Notes under the pieces: model-generated | Database searches by the model: none | Told to the model about the DNA's origin: nothing | The model's input: the letters and a program-made list of their open reading frames with translations, nothing else | Translations under genes and position numbers: made by a program | Source: Paenalkalicoccus suaedae | GTDB taxonomy: Bacteria > Bacillota > Bacilli > Bacillales > Salisediminibacteriaceae | NCBI RefSeq assembly: GCF_006965545.2 | Contig: NZ_CP041372.2 | Span: 1 to 64,000, forward strand | Length of the DNA stretch: 64,000 bases | Direction of reading: 5' to 3' | Part shown: in pieces, positions 41,894 through 55,233 of the stretch | Numbering within the stretch: the stretch's first letter is position 1 | Layout of the letters: every line of letters begins with the position of its first letter

Positions 41894-43285
41894 ATGACAG
41901 CATTGAAGCAGCAAACCCCATTGTTTGACCGACTACTTGCACATCGCAGCATAGAAAAAGGATCGTTTCACGTCCCTGGTCATAAAAATGGGAGTGTGTT
42001 TCATGAAGTTGCTACAAGTGTCTATAAAGAGATTTTATCCATTGATCAGACGGAAGTAGAGGGACTTGATGACTTGCACGATCCCTCTGAAGTTATTCAA
42101 GAAGCGCAACAGCTGGCAGCTACACTCTACGGTGTTGAAGATACATACTTTTTAGTTGGAGGATCGACGGTAGGTAACCTCGCAATGATGCTAACAGCTA
42201 CTAAAAGAGGCGATACGATCCTACTTCAACGTAATAGCCATCAGTCTCTGTTTCACGCTGCAGAGCTTGCTGGCGTGCGCACGATTTTACTTGCACCAGA
42301 GTACGAGGAGACGAACCGATTGACGCTAGGGGTGTCTGTAAACACACTTCAAGAAGCGATTACCGCCTATCCAGAGGCTGTCGCTATTTTCCTCACCAAT
42401 CCGTCGTATGAGGGCTATGGGCAGGACTTGAGCGAGCACGTCGCGATCGCCAAACAGGCAAACATGCTCACATGTATCGATGAAGCGCATGGGGCACATC
42501 TATTAAAGAGCAATGAGAAGCATTTCCCGACGAGTGCGATCCAGGCTGGGGCAGACATGGTCGTGCAGTCGGCACATAAAACGTTACCTGCCATGACGAT
42601 GACCGCATTCCTGCACCTGCAATCGTCACGCATCGACCGAAGAGAGGTGCAGCGCGCGTTACGGATGGTGCAATCTAGTAGCCCCTCCTATCCACTACTC
42701 GCGTCGCTTGACCTCGCACGAGCGTACATAGCTGAATGGACAGAGCAGGATTGGGGCACGCTAGCAACAGAACTACGCGCGCAGAGAGAGCACCTACCCG
42801 CAACACCAGCGCATATTGGTGGCTACGTCCAAGATCCACTCAAACTCGCGATCCGAGGACCAGGCTACCAGCTCAAAAAGCAGCTCGAGCATGCAGGCTG
42901 GCACCCAGAGCTCGCAACGCCGGACTATTTACTCCTCACGTTACCGCTACGTCTACCGGTCGATAAGGCGTGGCAGGAGCCATTACACAAGCTTCGGGGA
43001 GAAACCACAATAACGGCGCGACTCATCCAGCAACAGCCTACCCTAAGTGAACTGTATCTGGTAGACGGTCCGAGCGAGACGGTCTCCTATCAGAATACAG
43101 TCGGACGGATTGCAAAGGAGACCGTAACACCTTATCCACCAGGCATTCCTCTTATAAGAGAAGGAGAACGCATCACAGAGGCGCAGCTACATGAGTGGCA
43201 ACGATTAATAAAGGAGGGTGCGTCCTTTCAAACAGGCACACATTGGATAACAGAAGGCTTCCTCGTGAAGCAAGAAGGAGAGTAA
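41894..43285 (+). CDS. yaaO: Orn/Lys/Arg decarboxylase family protein (YaaO-like)
   Basis: PLP-dependent fold-type I enzyme of the basic amino acid decarboxylase family, 463 residues. N-terminal FHVPGHKNG motif, [10 protein letters not shown], the aspartate motif [10 protein letters not shown], and the PLP lysine in [10 protein letters not shown]. Substrate (arginine, lysine or ornithine) cannot be told. The second half (about 42,600-42,960) is visibly richer in G and C than its surroundings. Five bases before tmk, as in B. subtilis yaaO-tmk. Confidence 0.92.
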   Translation: MTALKQQTPLFDRLLAHRSIEKGSFHVPGHKNGSVFHEVATSVYKEILSIDQTEVEGLDDLHDPSEVIQEAQQLAATLYGVEDTYFLVGGSTVGNLAMMLTATKRGDTILLQRNSHQSLFHAAELAGVRTILLAPEYEETNRLTLGVSVNTLQEAITAYPEAVAIFLTNPSYEGYGQDLSEHVAIAKQANMLTCIDEAHGAHLLKSNEKHFPTSAIQAGADMVVQSAHKTLPAMTMTAFLHLQSSRIDRREVQRALRMVQSSSPSYPLLASLDLARAYIAEWTEQDWGTLATELRAQREHLPATPAHIGGYVQDPLKLAIRGPGYQLKKQLEHAGWHPELATPDYLLLTLPLRLPVDKAWQEPLHKLRGETTITARLIQQQPTLSELYLVDGPSETVSYQNTVGRIAKETVTPYPPGIPLIREGERITEAQLHEWQRLIKEGASFQTGTHWITEGFLVKQEGE

Positions 43286-43289
43286 CAGC

Positions 43290-43931
43290 ATGACAGGTTT
43301 ATTTATTTCGTTTGAAGGCGGCGAAGGAGCCGGTAAATCAACGGTTTTACATAAAATAGAGACGAAGCTAAAGGCACATCACGTCAATGTATTAGCGACA
43401 AGAGAGCCCGGTGGGAATATTATTGGGGAAAAAATACGAGAAATCATTTTAGATCCTATTCATACGGAGATGGATATGCGTACAGAAGCACTTCTCTATG
43501 CGGCATCAAGAAGGCAGCACTTAGTCGAGAAGGTACTACCAGCTTTAAAAACAGGTACCGTTGTCCTTTGCGATCGTTTTGTAGACAGCAGTCTTGTGTA
43601 TCAAGGTGGCGCACGTGGCATTGGGATTGAAGAGGTACGTGAGTTGAATCATTTTGCGACAGACGGTTTACTGCCTGACTTAACGCTATACTTTGATATC
43701 GATCCAAAAGAAGGACTTGCAAGAATCGCAACAAATAATGGACGCGAGTTTAACAGATTGGATCAAGAATCTCTCTCCTTCCACCAAGAAGTGCGCGAAA
43801 CCTACGTGCACCTGCAACAGCAGGAACCAGAGAGAATTCATACAATTGATGCATCAGGCACAGTGGAAGAGGTTGTGGAAGCGACTTGGAAGGAAATACA
43901 CCCTTTTTTAGTGAAAAACTCCCTTCTATAG
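43290..43931 (+). CDS. tmk: Thymidylate kinase
   Basis: Phosphorylates dTMP to dTDP. 213 residues. P-loop GGEGAGKST at residues 10-18, the DR[FY] motif in [18 protein letters not shown], and TREPGG for nucleotide binding. Directly follows the decarboxylase gene. Confidence 0.98.
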   Translation: MTGLFISFEGGEGAGKSTVLHKIETKLKAHHVNVLATREPGGNIIGEKIREIILDPIHTEMDMRTEALLYAASRRQHLVEKVLPALKTGTVVLCDRFVDSSLVYQGGARGIGIEEVRELNHFATDGLLPDLTLYFDIDPKEGLARIATNNGREFNRLDQESLSFHQEVRETYVHLQQQEPERIHTIDASGTVEEVVEATWKEIHPFLVKNSLL

Positions 43932-43941
43932 ACGGAATTCT

Positions 43942-43950
43942 TGTTATAAT
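43942..43950 (+). promoter_or_regulatory. Extended -10 promoter before darA
   Basis: TGTTATAAT (TGnTATAAT form) 11 bases after the tmk stop, with no clear -35. A CTCTCTTTTTAAAAGAGAG hairpin (about 43961-43979) follows in the leader. Confidence 0.5.
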
Positions 43951-44032
43951 ACAAACAAGCTCTCTTTTTAAAAGAGAGTATAGTCGAGGTAGATGCGGCA
44001 CAGGCAACCTGTTTTCTGCATAAAATAGATAA

Positions 44033-44383
<351 letters not shown>

Positions 44384-44401
44384 CGATAGAGGGGACAACG
44401 T

Positions 44402-45388
44402 ATGAAGCACTGGCAAGAGCTTAGAGAGACACAGCCAATTATCGCTAAAATACTGCAGCATAGTATGAATCGCGAACGTCTCGCACACGCGTATATTTTT
44501 GAGGGTGGCAAGGGCACAGGCAAACGGGCAACAGCTAAGCTGTTAGCAAAGTCCTTCTTATGTACGTCGCGCACAGAGGATGGACCGTGTATGACATGCT
44601 CGGAGTGTCGGCGCGTGGACTCGTCTAACCACCCTGATTTACACGTGATTGAGCCAGATGGACAAACAATTAAGGTCGATCAAATTCGCGAGCTAAAGAG
44701 GGAGTTTAGCATGCGAGGAATGGAGTCCTCTAAAAAGGTATACGTCATTGTCGATGCGGAAAAAATGTCGACGAGTGCGGCAAATAGTATCCTGAAATTT
44801 TTAGAAGAGCCAGATGGTGATTCGCTCGCTGTTTTGCTAACTGCTAATGCCTATAAATTGTTGCCAACGATTTTGTCGAGAGGACAAGTGTTATCGTTTT
44901 CTCCACTATCACCAGATGCGATGATCGATGCATTAAAAGAAGACGCCTCAGAGAAGGATGCGCTACTTTTGTCCAAGCTAACCTCGGATCTAGAGGAGGC
45001 ACAGTCTCTTTTAGAGGATGAATGGGTTTCACAAGCCAGACAGAAAGTGATACAATTAATTGATGATCTCGTACAGCGTCCAACGCAAGCATTAATCACA
45101 CTCCAAGAAGAGTTTGTACCGTTTTTTACGGAACGTGAACAAGTTCAGATTGGTCTTGATTTAATGATGCTTTGGTATCGGGACATTTTACGTATGCAAG
45201 TAGGTCACACAAATCATCTCGTTTATATAGATCAAGAGGACAAGCTTCAGCAGCAAGCACTTTCGCTATCACAGGCGAAGCTCGGTAATCATCTTCAAGC
45301 AGTCATGGATGCGAAGCGCCGCGTGGGCGCCAATGTCACTCCACAGTTATTAATGGAGCAACTGCTTCTGCGGATACAGGAGGGATAA
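44402..45388 (+). CDS. holB: DNA polymerase III delta' subunit
   Basis: Clamp-loader subunit, 328 residues. AAA+ fold with a modified P-loop (GGKGTGKRAT), a zinc cluster (CTSRTEDGPCMTCSECRR), and the VIVDAEKMSTSAANSILKFLEEP region corresponding to Walker B and the SRC motif LSRGQ. Pairs functionally with DnaX. Followed by ricT after one base. Confidence 0.95.
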   Translation: MKHWQELRETQPIIAKILQHSMNRERLAHAYIFEGGKGTGKRATAKLLAKSFLCTSRTEDGPCMTCSECRRVDSSNHPDLHVIEPDGQTIKVDQIRELKREFSMRGMESSKKVYVIVDAEKMSTSAANSILKFLEEPDGDSLAVLLTANAYKLLPTILSRGQVLSFSPLSPDAMIDALKEDASEKDALLLSKLTSDLEEAQSLLEDEWVSQARQKVIQLIDDLVQRPTQALITLQEEFVPFFTEREQVQIGLDLMMLWYRDILRMQVGHTNHLVYIDQEDKLQQQALSLSQAKLGNHLQAVMDAKRRVGANVTPQLLMEQLLLRIQEG

Positions 45389-45389
45389 C

Positions 45390-46217
45390 GTGCATCGAGT
45401 AATAGGAGTCCGTTTTAAAAAGGCAGGAAAGATATACTACTTTTCACCCGGTAAATTTGACATAAATAAAGATGACTACGTCATCGTCGAAACAGCACGT
45501 GGTGTAGAGTTTGGAAAGGCCGTTATCGGCATAAAGGAAGTCGAAGAGCAGGATGTTGTTTTACCTCTTAAGCAGGTATTACGACTTGCAACAGAAAAAG
45601 ATAAGCTTACAGTGGAAGAAAACAAAAAAGAAGCAGGACAGGCATTTGATGTCTGCTTAACGAAGATTGCTGAGCATAAGCTTGATATGAAGCTAGTAGA
45701 GGTAGAATACACCTTTGATCGAAATAAAGTTCTCTTTTATTTTACGGCAGATGGCCGAATCGATTTTCGCGAGTTAGTAAAAGACCTTGCATCGGTATTT
45801 CGCACTCGCATTGAGCTTAGACAGATTGGCGTGCGCGATGAAGCGAAGATGCTTGGAGGCATTGGGCCTTGTGGACGGATGCTGTGCTGCTCCACATTTT
45901 TAGGTGATTTTGAGCCTGTGTCCATTAAGATGGCAAAGGACCAAAACCTATCGCTCAACCCAACGAAGATTTCCGGTCTTTGCGGTCGATTAATGTGCTG
46001 TCTCAAGTACGAAAATGATATGTATGAGTCCGCTAAAAAAGAGCTTCCAGACCTGCATCAAAAGCTTAAAACAAGCTATGGTCATAGTAAGGTCATTGGA
46101 CTTAATATGTTGGAGCGCCTTGTGCAAGTAGAGGTGCTAGAATCCGGACAGATTGTTGAATTTACAATGGATGAACTCCTGCAAGAGGGAGCGATCGCCA
46201 CGGAAACCACAAAATAA
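45390..46217 (+). CDS. ricT: PSP1-domain protein RicT (YaaT)
   Basis: 275 residues, PSP1 C-terminal domain. In B. subtilis RicT forms the RicAFT (Y) complex that binds Fe-S clusters, speeds Spo0A phosphorylation and aids RNase Y processing. The cysteine clusters GPCGRMLCCSTF and GLCGRLMCCLKYE are visible. The GTG start follows CAGGAGGGA and lies one base after the holB stop, indicating translational coupling. Confidence 0.95.
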   Translation: MHRVIGVRFKKAGKIYYFSPGKFDINKDDYVIVETARGVEFGKAVIGIKEVEEQDVVLPLKQVLRLATEKDKLTVEENKKEAGQAFDVCLTKIAEHKLDMKLVEVEYTFDRNKVLFYFTADGRIDFRELVKDLASVFRTRIELRQIGVRDEAKMLGGIGPCGRMLCCSTFLGDFEPVSIKMAKDQNLSLNPTKISGLCGRLMCCLKYENDMYESAKKELPDLHQKLKTSYGHSKVIGLNMLERLVQVEVLESGQIVEFTMDELLQEGAIATETTK

Positions 46218-46232
46218 TGAGGTGTGGGCATC

Positions 46233-46586
46233 GTGAATAAAAAAGAGATTTTTTCGCGTGTGAGTCAAATGGAAGAGCAAATTGGTGGGTTGCACCACGA
46301 ATTAGGTGAGCTGAAGGATCAGCTCGCCTTGCTCTTAGAAGAAAACACGCATTTACAAATGGAAAATGAACATTTGCGTGAGCGAATGACGCGAGAGGCA
46401 GAGCAACGCGAGAAATCGTTATCCGAAAATGATGGAGACGAAGGCGTGCAAGCTGCTTTCGGAGAAGGATATGATAATTTGGCAAGGCTGTATCAGGAGG
46501 GCTTCCATATTTGCAACATGCACTACGGAAGTATTCGGAAAGAAGGAGATTGCCTTTTTTGCTTATCCTTTTTAAATCGCTCATAA
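46233..46586 (+). CDS. yabA: Replication initiation control protein YabA
   Basis: 117 residues. It binds DnaA and DnaN to restrain re-initiation. An N-terminal coiled coil (residues 5-60, leucine/glutamate heptads) precedes the C-terminal zinc motif [19 protein letters not shown]. The start is GTG at 46233 ([10 protein letters not shown]), which fits the family and the GAGGTG ribosome site. An earlier GTG would add three residues. Confidence 0.95.
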   Translation: MNKKEIFSRVSQMEEQIGGLHHELGELKDQLALLLEENTHLQMENEHLRERMTREAEQREKSLSENDGDEGVQAAFGEGYDNLARLYQEGFHICNMHYGSIRKEGDCLFCLSFLNRS

Positions 46587-46630
46587 AAGGTCGTATGGGA
46601 GGAGTTTCTCTTTTCAGCACGACCTTTTTT
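46586..46630 (+). terminator. Terminator after yabA
   Basis: AAAGGTCGT (46586-46594) pairs with ACGACCTTT (46619-46627) around a 24-base loop, then T-run. The left arm overlaps the yabA stop. Confidence 0.65.
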
Positions 46631-46655
46631 GTGTATCTAAAGAAGGAGTAACAGG

Positions 46656-47378
46656 ATGACACGATTAGATTATTTACCAGGAAGACAACGCGTTATTTAT
46701 CAGAGAGACGATATTTTCGCGTTTTCGATAGATGCTGTTTTATTAGCACGATTTGTCACGTTGCCTGCATCAGGTAAAGTAGTTGATTTATGTACGGGAA
46801 CGGGGGCTATTCCTTTACTTATGAGCTTAAGAACAAAGGCTTCAATTTTAGGAGTCGAGTTGCAGGAGACATTGGCCGAACTAACGAAGCTGTCGGTCGC
46901 AGAGAATAAATTAGAGGAACAAATCACTGTTTCTCAACAAGACTTGAACAAATTGACGGATGTCGCGTGGGGAAAATATGACGTTGTAACATGCAACCCT
47001 CCTTACTTTGCAGTGACAGCAGACAAAGGAACGAACGAAAACACGTTTAAATCCTTGGCGAGGCACGAAATTGCCTGTACGCTTGAGGATGTGATCCGAG
47101 TTTCGTCCCGATTAGTGAAATCAAAGGGGCGTGTAGCACTTGTGCATCGACCGGAGCGACTAGATGAAATTATTGCGTATATGCATACGTATAAGCTTGC
47201 GCCTAAGCGGATCCAGTGTGTACACCCGCATAAAGGGAAGGATGCGAACATGCTGTTAATAGAAGCGGTTCGAGACGGAGGCTTTGGGGCGAAGATTTTG
47301 CCACCGTGGGTGCTGTATCAAGAAGATGGGTCTTTTACAAAGGAATTTGCAGAGCATTGGGATAAGCAAGACGCTTGA
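46656..47378 (+). CDS. yabB: tRNA1(Val) A37 N6-methyltransferase family (YabB)
   Basis: 240-residue SAM-dependent methyltransferase. SAM-binding VVDLCTGTGAIPLLM and the adenine-N6 catalytic motif NPPY in VVTCNPPYFAV. Similar to TrmN6; the exact tRNA target in this host is not provable from sequence. Eleven bases before rsmI. The B. subtilis yazA (GIY-YIG) gene normally found here is missing. Confidence 0.93.
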   Translation: MTRLDYLPGRQRVIYQRDDIFAFSIDAVLLARFVTLPASGKVVDLCTGTGAIPLLMSLRTKASILGVELQETLAELTKLSVAENKLEEQITVSQQDLNKLTDVAWGKYDVVTCNPPYFAVTADKGTNENTFKSLARHEIACTLEDVIRVSSRLVKSKGRVALVHRPERLDEIIAYMHTYKLAPKRIQCVHPHKGKDANMLLIEAVRDGGFGAKILPPWVLYQEDGSFTKEFAEHWDKQDA

Positions 47379-47388
47379 GGAGGTAAAC

Positions 47389-48273
47389 ATGAGAGAGCAA
47401 CGAAGCTTTAAAGAGGATGGTGGCGCCTTATATTTAGTGCCAACGCCAATAGGAAATTTAGAGGATATGACTTATCGTGCTATTGCGACGCTTAAAGAGG
47501 CAGATTTAATAGCAGCGGAGGATACACGACATACGAAAAAACTGTGTCACGCTTTTGAGATTACAACATCGCTTATCAGCTATCATGAGCATAATAAAGA
47601 AGAGCGTGAGGAGCAGCTGCTAGCTAAGATTCGAGAAGGTCAGATGATTGCATTAGTGAGTGATGCCGGCATGCCTGCGATTTCTGATCCTGGTGCCGAT
47701 CTTGTGGCAGCAGCAAAGAAAGAAGGATTAAAAGTCATTGCGCTACCGGGAGCAAACGCAGCGTTAACGGGGTTAATTGCATCAGGTTTATCAACGGATT
47801 CGTTTACGTTTGTAGGGTTTGTTGACCGTAAAAAGAAAAAACGGAAAGAAATTTTTCAGCAGTGGCAGCCTATTGCTTCGACGTTACTATTTTATGAGGC
47901 ACCTCATCGGCTAAAAGACATGTTGGCAGATGCCTATGATGTGTTTGGGGATCGAGAGGCGAGCGTTTGTCGAGAAATTACGAAGCAGTACGAAACGATT
48001 ATTACGGGTACGTTAAAAGAACTTGTCGAATGGTCACAGCAAGGAGAAATACGTGGGGAATGTGTGGTACTCATTAGCGGTGCTTCTTACGAGGAACAAA
48101 AAGAAGCGGAAGGCGAAGCGTGGTGGGCACATTTGTCGATTTTAGATCATGTCCAGTCTATTATTGATCAGGGCGAGTCATCGAAAGATGCAATAAAAAC
48201 AGTCGCCAAAGAGCGCTCGCTACCAAAACGTGAGGTATATCAAGCGTATCATGTCGAAAGTGAAAGTGAATAA
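47389..48273 (+). CDS. rsmI: 16S rRNA 2'-O-methyltransferase RsmI (YabC)
   Basis: Methylates C1402 of 16S rRNA. 294 residues, tetrapyrrole-methylase-like fold. Motifs LYLVPTPIGNLEDMTYRA at the N-terminus, AEDTRHTKKLC, and VSDAGMPAISDPG. The ATG at 47389 follows GAGGAGGT and matches the family. Upstream in-frame starts lie within yabB. Confidence 0.96.
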   Translation: MREQRSFKEDGGALYLVPTPIGNLEDMTYRAIATLKEADLIAAEDTRHTKKLCHAFEITTSLISYHEHNKEEREEQLLAKIREGQMIALVSDAGMPAISDPGADLVAAAKKEGLKVIALPGANAALTGLIASGLSTDSFTFVGFVDRKKKKRKEIFQQWQPIASTLLFYEAPHRLKDMLADAYDVFGDREASVCREITKQYETIITGTLKELVEWSQQGEIRGECVVLISGASYEEQKEAEGEAWWAHLSILDHVQSIIDQGESSKDAIKTVAKERSLPKREVYQAYHVESESE

Positions 48274-48281
48274 AACAGAAG

Positions 48282-48323
48282 AAAGCCGCGTAACGGAGTT
48301 AATCTCTCGTCACGCGGCTTTTG
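48282..48323. terminator. Bidirectional terminator between rsmI and abrB
   Basis: AAAGCCGCGT (48282-48291) pairs with ACGCGGCTTT (48312-48321), with a further inner stem. A residues on the left and T residues on the right serve both convergent genes. Confidence 0.85.
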
Positions 48324-48337
48324 TATAAGAAGAGATA

Positions 48338-48625
48338 TTAGCTCTCTTGCTTAGATAGGTATTCTTCAAGCTCTTTTACAACTTCTTTTGCACCAAGTGG
48401 GCTTAAGATGATTTTACCGTTAGCTAGTGATAGGTTGTCATCAGAAACTTCTCCAGTTACTTGACAAGTCATGTTTGGCTTGTACTTCTTAAGAACGATA
48501 CGCTCGTCGTCCACATAGATTTCAAGTGCGTCCTTCTCTGCAATGTCAAGTGTACGGCGAAGCTCGATAGGAATAACCACGCGTCCTAGTTCATCAACTT
48601 TTCTTACAATTCCTGTAGATTTCAT
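48338..48625 (-). CDS. abrB: Transition-state regulator AbrB
   Basis: 95-residue DNA-binding repressor of stationary-phase and sporulation genes. The N-terminal swapped-hairpin domain (MKSTGIVRKVDELGRVVIPIELRRTLDIAEKDALEIYVDDERIVLKKY) is nearly the textbook AbrB sequence. The central CQVTGEVSDDN carries the conserved cysteine. A C-terminal helix drives multimerisation. Transcribed against its neighbours, with Spo0A boxes between promoter and start, as expected for relief of repression at sporulation onset. Confidence 0.97.
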   Translation of the reverse strand: MKSTGIVRKVDELGRVVIPIELRRTLDIAEKDALEIYVDDERIVLKKYKPNMTCQVTGEVSDDNLSLANGKIILSPLGAKEVVKELEEYLSKQES

Positions 48626-48660
48626 AATAAAAATCCCCTCTCAAATTTTAAATTCACATC

Positions 48661-48696
48661 TTTGTCGAGGCTGCGTACGTGTCAGGATTCGACAAA
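48661..48696. promoter_or_regulatory. Spo0A boxes downstream of the abrB promoter
   Basis: TTTGTCGAG (48661-48669) and TTCGACAAA (48688-48696, minus-strand TTTGTCGAA) match the 0A box TGTCGAA. They lie in the transcribed leader of abrB, where Spo0A-P would block elongation or initiation, as in B. subtilis. Confidence 0.82.
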
Positions 48697-48710
48697 ATTC
48701 TGTTAAGGTT

Positions 48711-48739
48711 ATAATACCAATGCTTCCAAAAGAAGTCAA
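48711..48739 (-). promoter_or_regulatory. abrB sigma-A promoter
   Basis: On the minus strand, TTGACT (48739-48734), a 17-bp spacer and TATTAT (48716-48711). Confidence 0.8.
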
Positions 48740-48862
48740 ATAAAAAGTGCAAAAAGTTTAAAGGAATATTTGTAAAGTGTCTGAAACCCTTGTGGCTCTA
48801 AGTAATAAACTTAGTCAAGAGTATCCAAAAAATTAGATATAACTATAGTTATACGATCATAG

Positions 48863-48909
48863 TTCGACAAAATAACGTATATTTCGACAAATTATACATC
48901 TTTGTCGAC
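48863..48909. promoter_or_regulatory. Second Spo0A-box cluster
   Basis: Three more 0A-type sites: TTCGACAAA at 48863-48871 and 48883-48891 (20 bases apart), and TTTGTCGAC at 48901-48909. A partial TTTCGACTT follows near 48915. They lie 120-200 bases upstream of the abrB promoter and before the metS leader promoter. No gene is visible at 48740-49020. Confidence 0.7.
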
Positions 48910-49020
48910 TTTTATTTCGACTTCTTCAATATCATTCCCATATATAGATAGTATAAACCATTATTTTGTAATTATGAAATAAATAGTCGTTGGACATCCT
49001 AGAAGTATCTGCATCTTACA

Positions 49021-49049
49021 TTGACACTTGTTAGTAGTTTCAGTATATT
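49021..49049 (+). promoter_or_regulatory. metS leader promoter
   Basis: TTGACA 49021-49026, 17-bp spacer, TATATT 49044-49049. Confidence 0.85.
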
Positions 49050-49054
49050 TTTAG

Positions 49055-51372
<2,318 letters not shown>

Positions 51373-51378
51373 ACAAAT

Positions 51379-51414
51379 GGGGCGTGTCGGCATTGGCCAG
51401 CACGCCCCTCTTTA
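51379..51414 (+). terminator. Hairpin/terminator between metS and tatD
   Basis: GGGGCGTG (51379-51386) pairs with CACGCCCC (51401-51408), followed by a short TCTTT. Possibly partial termination. Confidence 0.6.
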
Positions 51415-51429
51415 TAGGAGGAACACACG

Positions 51430-52194
51430 ATGATTGATACACATGTCCATTTAAATGCTGATCAGTATGAAGAGGATGTAGAAGAGGTCATTGCCAGAGC
51501 GCGGGAAGCAGGCGTTCAAGAAATGGTCGTAGTTGGGTTTGATACAAAAACGATCCATAAGGCGATGCAACTCGCCAATGACTATGACTTTATTTATGCG
51601 TCTGTTGGATGGCACCCTGTCGATGCAAAGGATTTTGATGACGAAAAGCTTGCTTGGCTTGAGGAGCTTGCTGCGCATCCTAAAGTAGTGGCAATAGGAG
51701 AAACGGGTCTTGATTACTATTGGGATACGTCGACAAAGGAGCAACAGCACGAGGCATTTAAAAAGCAGATTGCTTTAGCTAAAAAGGTGAAGCTACCACT
51801 CATTATTCATGATCGTGATGCTCATGACGATGTGTTACGTATTCTTCAAGAGGAGAATGCGGCTGAAGCAGGAGGAATTATGCACTGCTTCCAGGGAGAC
51901 GTGGAAATGGCAAAGGCATGCTTAGATATAAACTTTTATATCTCCTTTGGTGGTCCTGTCACATTTAAAAATGCGAAGCTCCCAAAAGAGGTCGCAAAAA
52001 CGATTCCGAACGATCGGTTGCTCATAGAGACAGATGCTCCATATTTAGCACCGCATCCTTACAGAGGGAAGCGTAATGAGCCAGCATATGTGAAGCTTGT
52101 TTTAGAGCAACTTGCCGAGCTTCGTGAGGTGTCTTATGAGGAGCTTCGGACGCAAACAACGCAAAATGCAAAAAAACTTTTTTCTCTTTCCTGA
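51430..52194 (+). CDS. yabD: TatD-family metal-dependent hydrolase (YabD)
   Basis: 254-residue TIM-barrel metallohydrolase; family members are DNases/3'-exonucleases. Metal ligands: HVH in MIDTHVHLN, Glu in AIGETGLDYYWD, His in LIIHDRDAHDD and MHCFQGD, Asp in LIETDAPYLAPHPYRGKRNEP. Same place as in B. subtilis after metS. Confidence 0.95.
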   Translation: MIDTHVHLNADQYEEDVEEVIARAREAGVQEMVVVGFDTKTIHKAMQLANDYDFIYASVGWHPVDAKDFDDEKLAWLEELAAHPKVVAIGETGLDYYWDTSTKEQQHEAFKKQIALAKKVKLPLIIHDRDAHDDVLRILQEENAAEAGGIMHCFQGDVEMAKACLDINFYISFGGPVTFKNAKLPKEVAKTIPNDRLLIETDAPYLAPHPYRGKRNEPAYVKLVLEQLAELREVSYEELRTQTTQNAKKLFSLS

Positions 52195-52355
52195 CATCTA
52201 TAGGTAAATCTCGATAGGGAATTTTCTTCCTCCTTCGATGAAACCGTTGAAAATCGTAGAAATTTGTCTTTCTCCTCAAACTTTGTCAATGGGAAATTCT
52301 TTTCATTAAGCGTCAATTAATGGATAATCCATTAGGAAGTACTTCTCATCTTTTG

Positions 52356-52384
52356 TTGACAAGGGGGGAGCACGCGAGTATAAT
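52356..52384 (+). promoter_or_regulatory. yabE consensus sigma-A promoter
   Basis: TTGACA (52356-52361), exact 17-bp spacer, TATAAT (52379-52384). Start is expected near 52391, giving a leader of only about 20 bases that begins almost at the ribosome site. Confidence 0.9.
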
Positions 52385-52410
52385 TCGGTTTCTGAAGGAG
52401 GGGTTTACCC

Positions 52411-53691
52411 ATGATATCTGGAATTAGGCGTTTTTCTGCCCTTTTAAAGCAGAATAAAGCCGCTGCATCCAGTGTTGGTCTTCTGCTATTATTTAGTACA
52501 ATCGGCATCCTGTTATTTGAATTTACCAAAGCAGATGTCACTGTTTCCGCTGAAGGAGAAGAGGTAACATTTTCTACCCATGCTAAAACAGTAGAAGAAG
52601 CACTAACTGAGCAAGAGATAACTGTCAGGGAACACGATTTTGTTGATCCGTCACTCGATACACCAATTACAGACTCTATCATTATAGATTTTAAAGAAGC
52701 ACAAGAAGTTACCGTGTTAACTGAAGGAGAAGAACAAACCGTTTGGACAGTCGTAGATACTGTCGCTGAGCTTATGGAAGAGCTATCGATCACTGTATCG
52801 GAGCACGACCACCTTGAGCCTAGTCCGCAAACGGCTATTTCTGGCGGATTAAATATCGCCTACGAAGAAGCATTTCCTGTTACATTACATAGTGATGGAG
52901 AGGAAGTAGATGTTTGGACGACTTCGACGACGGTCGCTGACCTTTTAGCATCCAGTGAAATAACACTTAATGAATTGGACCGCGTTGATCCTGCAAGTGA
53001 GGAGGTTCTCTCATCTGAAGCAGATGTGCGTGTTGTCCGAGTAGAAAAGGTCACCGATGTTGTGGAAGAAAACGTAGATTTTGCTACAGTAAGACAAAAT
53101 GATGAAAGTCTTGAAAAAGGTTCTGAAGAAGTAAAGCAATCAGGCGAAAACGGTAAGATTGCTAAATACTACGAAGTCATCTTAGAAGATGGCGAAGAGG
53201 TTTCGAGAGAATTTTTGCGAGAAGAAACGGTCGCAGAAAGTAAAGATCGTGTTGTAGCAGTAGGGACGAAGGAAATTCAGCCTACTGTATCTCGTAGTGC
53301 CTCATCGTCCGGGTCAAGTGAGTCATCATCCAATCGTTCATCATCAAGCTCGTCTAGTAGTTCGAGTAGCTCAAGCGAATCGGACAGCTCCTCAGGTGGA
53401 GGTAGCTGGCAAACATTCACAGCAACAGCGTATACAGCTAACTGTACTGGTTGCTCTGGAATTACACGTACAGGAATTAACCTAAAATCTAATCCTGATG
53501 CGAAAGTAATCGCTGTTGACCCAGCAGTTATCCCACTAGGCTCTCGCGTAGAGGTAAAGGGATACGGGACATTTTTAGCGGCGGATACTGGCGGCGCAAT
53601 CAATGGTCGTAAAATTGATATCTTTATGCCAAATCACGGGAATGCAACAAACTTTGGTCGCCGTTCCGTTGAAGTACGCGTATTAAATTAA
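52411..53691 (+). CDS. yabE: Resuscitation-factor-like cell-wall protein YabE (DUF348/G5/3D)
   Basis: 426-residue exported protein. An N-terminal membrane anchor (residues 20-40, AASSVGLLLLFSTIGILLFEF) is followed by three ubiquitin-like DUF348 repeats (about 42-215), a G5-type segment (about 216-290), a poly-Ser/Glu linker (about 296-332), and a C-terminal 3D domain. The 3D domain carries the Asp triad in AADTGGAINGRKIDIFMPNH. The fold resembles lytic transglycosylases; it probably cuts peptidoglycan. Strong promoter just upstream. Confidence 0.93.
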   Translation: MISGIRRFSALLKQNKAAASSVGLLLLFSTIGILLFEFTKADVTVSAEGEEVTFSTHAKTVEEALTEQEITVREHDFVDPSLDTPITDSIIIDFKEAQEVTVLTEGEEQTVWTVVDTVAELMEELSITVSEHDHLEPSPQTAISGGLNIAYEEAFPVTLHSDGEEVDVWTTSTTVADLLASSEITLNELDRVDPASEEVLSSEADVRVVRVEKVTDVVEENVDFATVRQNDESLEKGSEEVKQSGENGKIAKYYEVILEDGEEVSREFLREETVAESKDRVVAVGTKEIQPTVSRSASSSGSSESSSNRSSSSSSSSSSSSSESDSSSGGGSWQTFTATAYTANCTGCSGITRTGINLKSNPDAKVIAVDPAVIPLGSRVEVKGYGTFLAADTGGAINGRKIDIFMPNHGNATNFGRRSVEVRVLN

Positions 53692-53697
53692 ACTAGT

Positions 53698-53730
53698 AAG
53701 GATGGCTTCGTTTTTAAAGCCATCCTTTTG
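53698..53730 (+). terminator. Terminator after yabE
   Basis: Eleven-pair stem AAGGATGGCTT / AAGCCATCCTT, then TTTG. Confidence 0.85.
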
Positions 53731-53762
53731 TGTGCAAGTATCCACTAAAAGGAGTTCGTACG

Positions 53763-55180
<1,418 letters not shown>

Positions 55181-55184
55181 ATGC

Positions 55185-55212
55185 ACAATCCACCCCCCTT
55201 CTTCATAGTCTA
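55185..55212 (+). promoter_or_regulatory. sigma-K-type promoter of yabG
   Basis: -10 CATAGTCTA (55204-55212) matches CATANNNTA. AC at 55185-55186 is 17 bases upstream, as sigma-K -35 elements require. Fits late mother-cell expression. Confidence 0.72.
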
Positions 55213-55233
55213 CACATGGAGGGGGTCTTTTTT

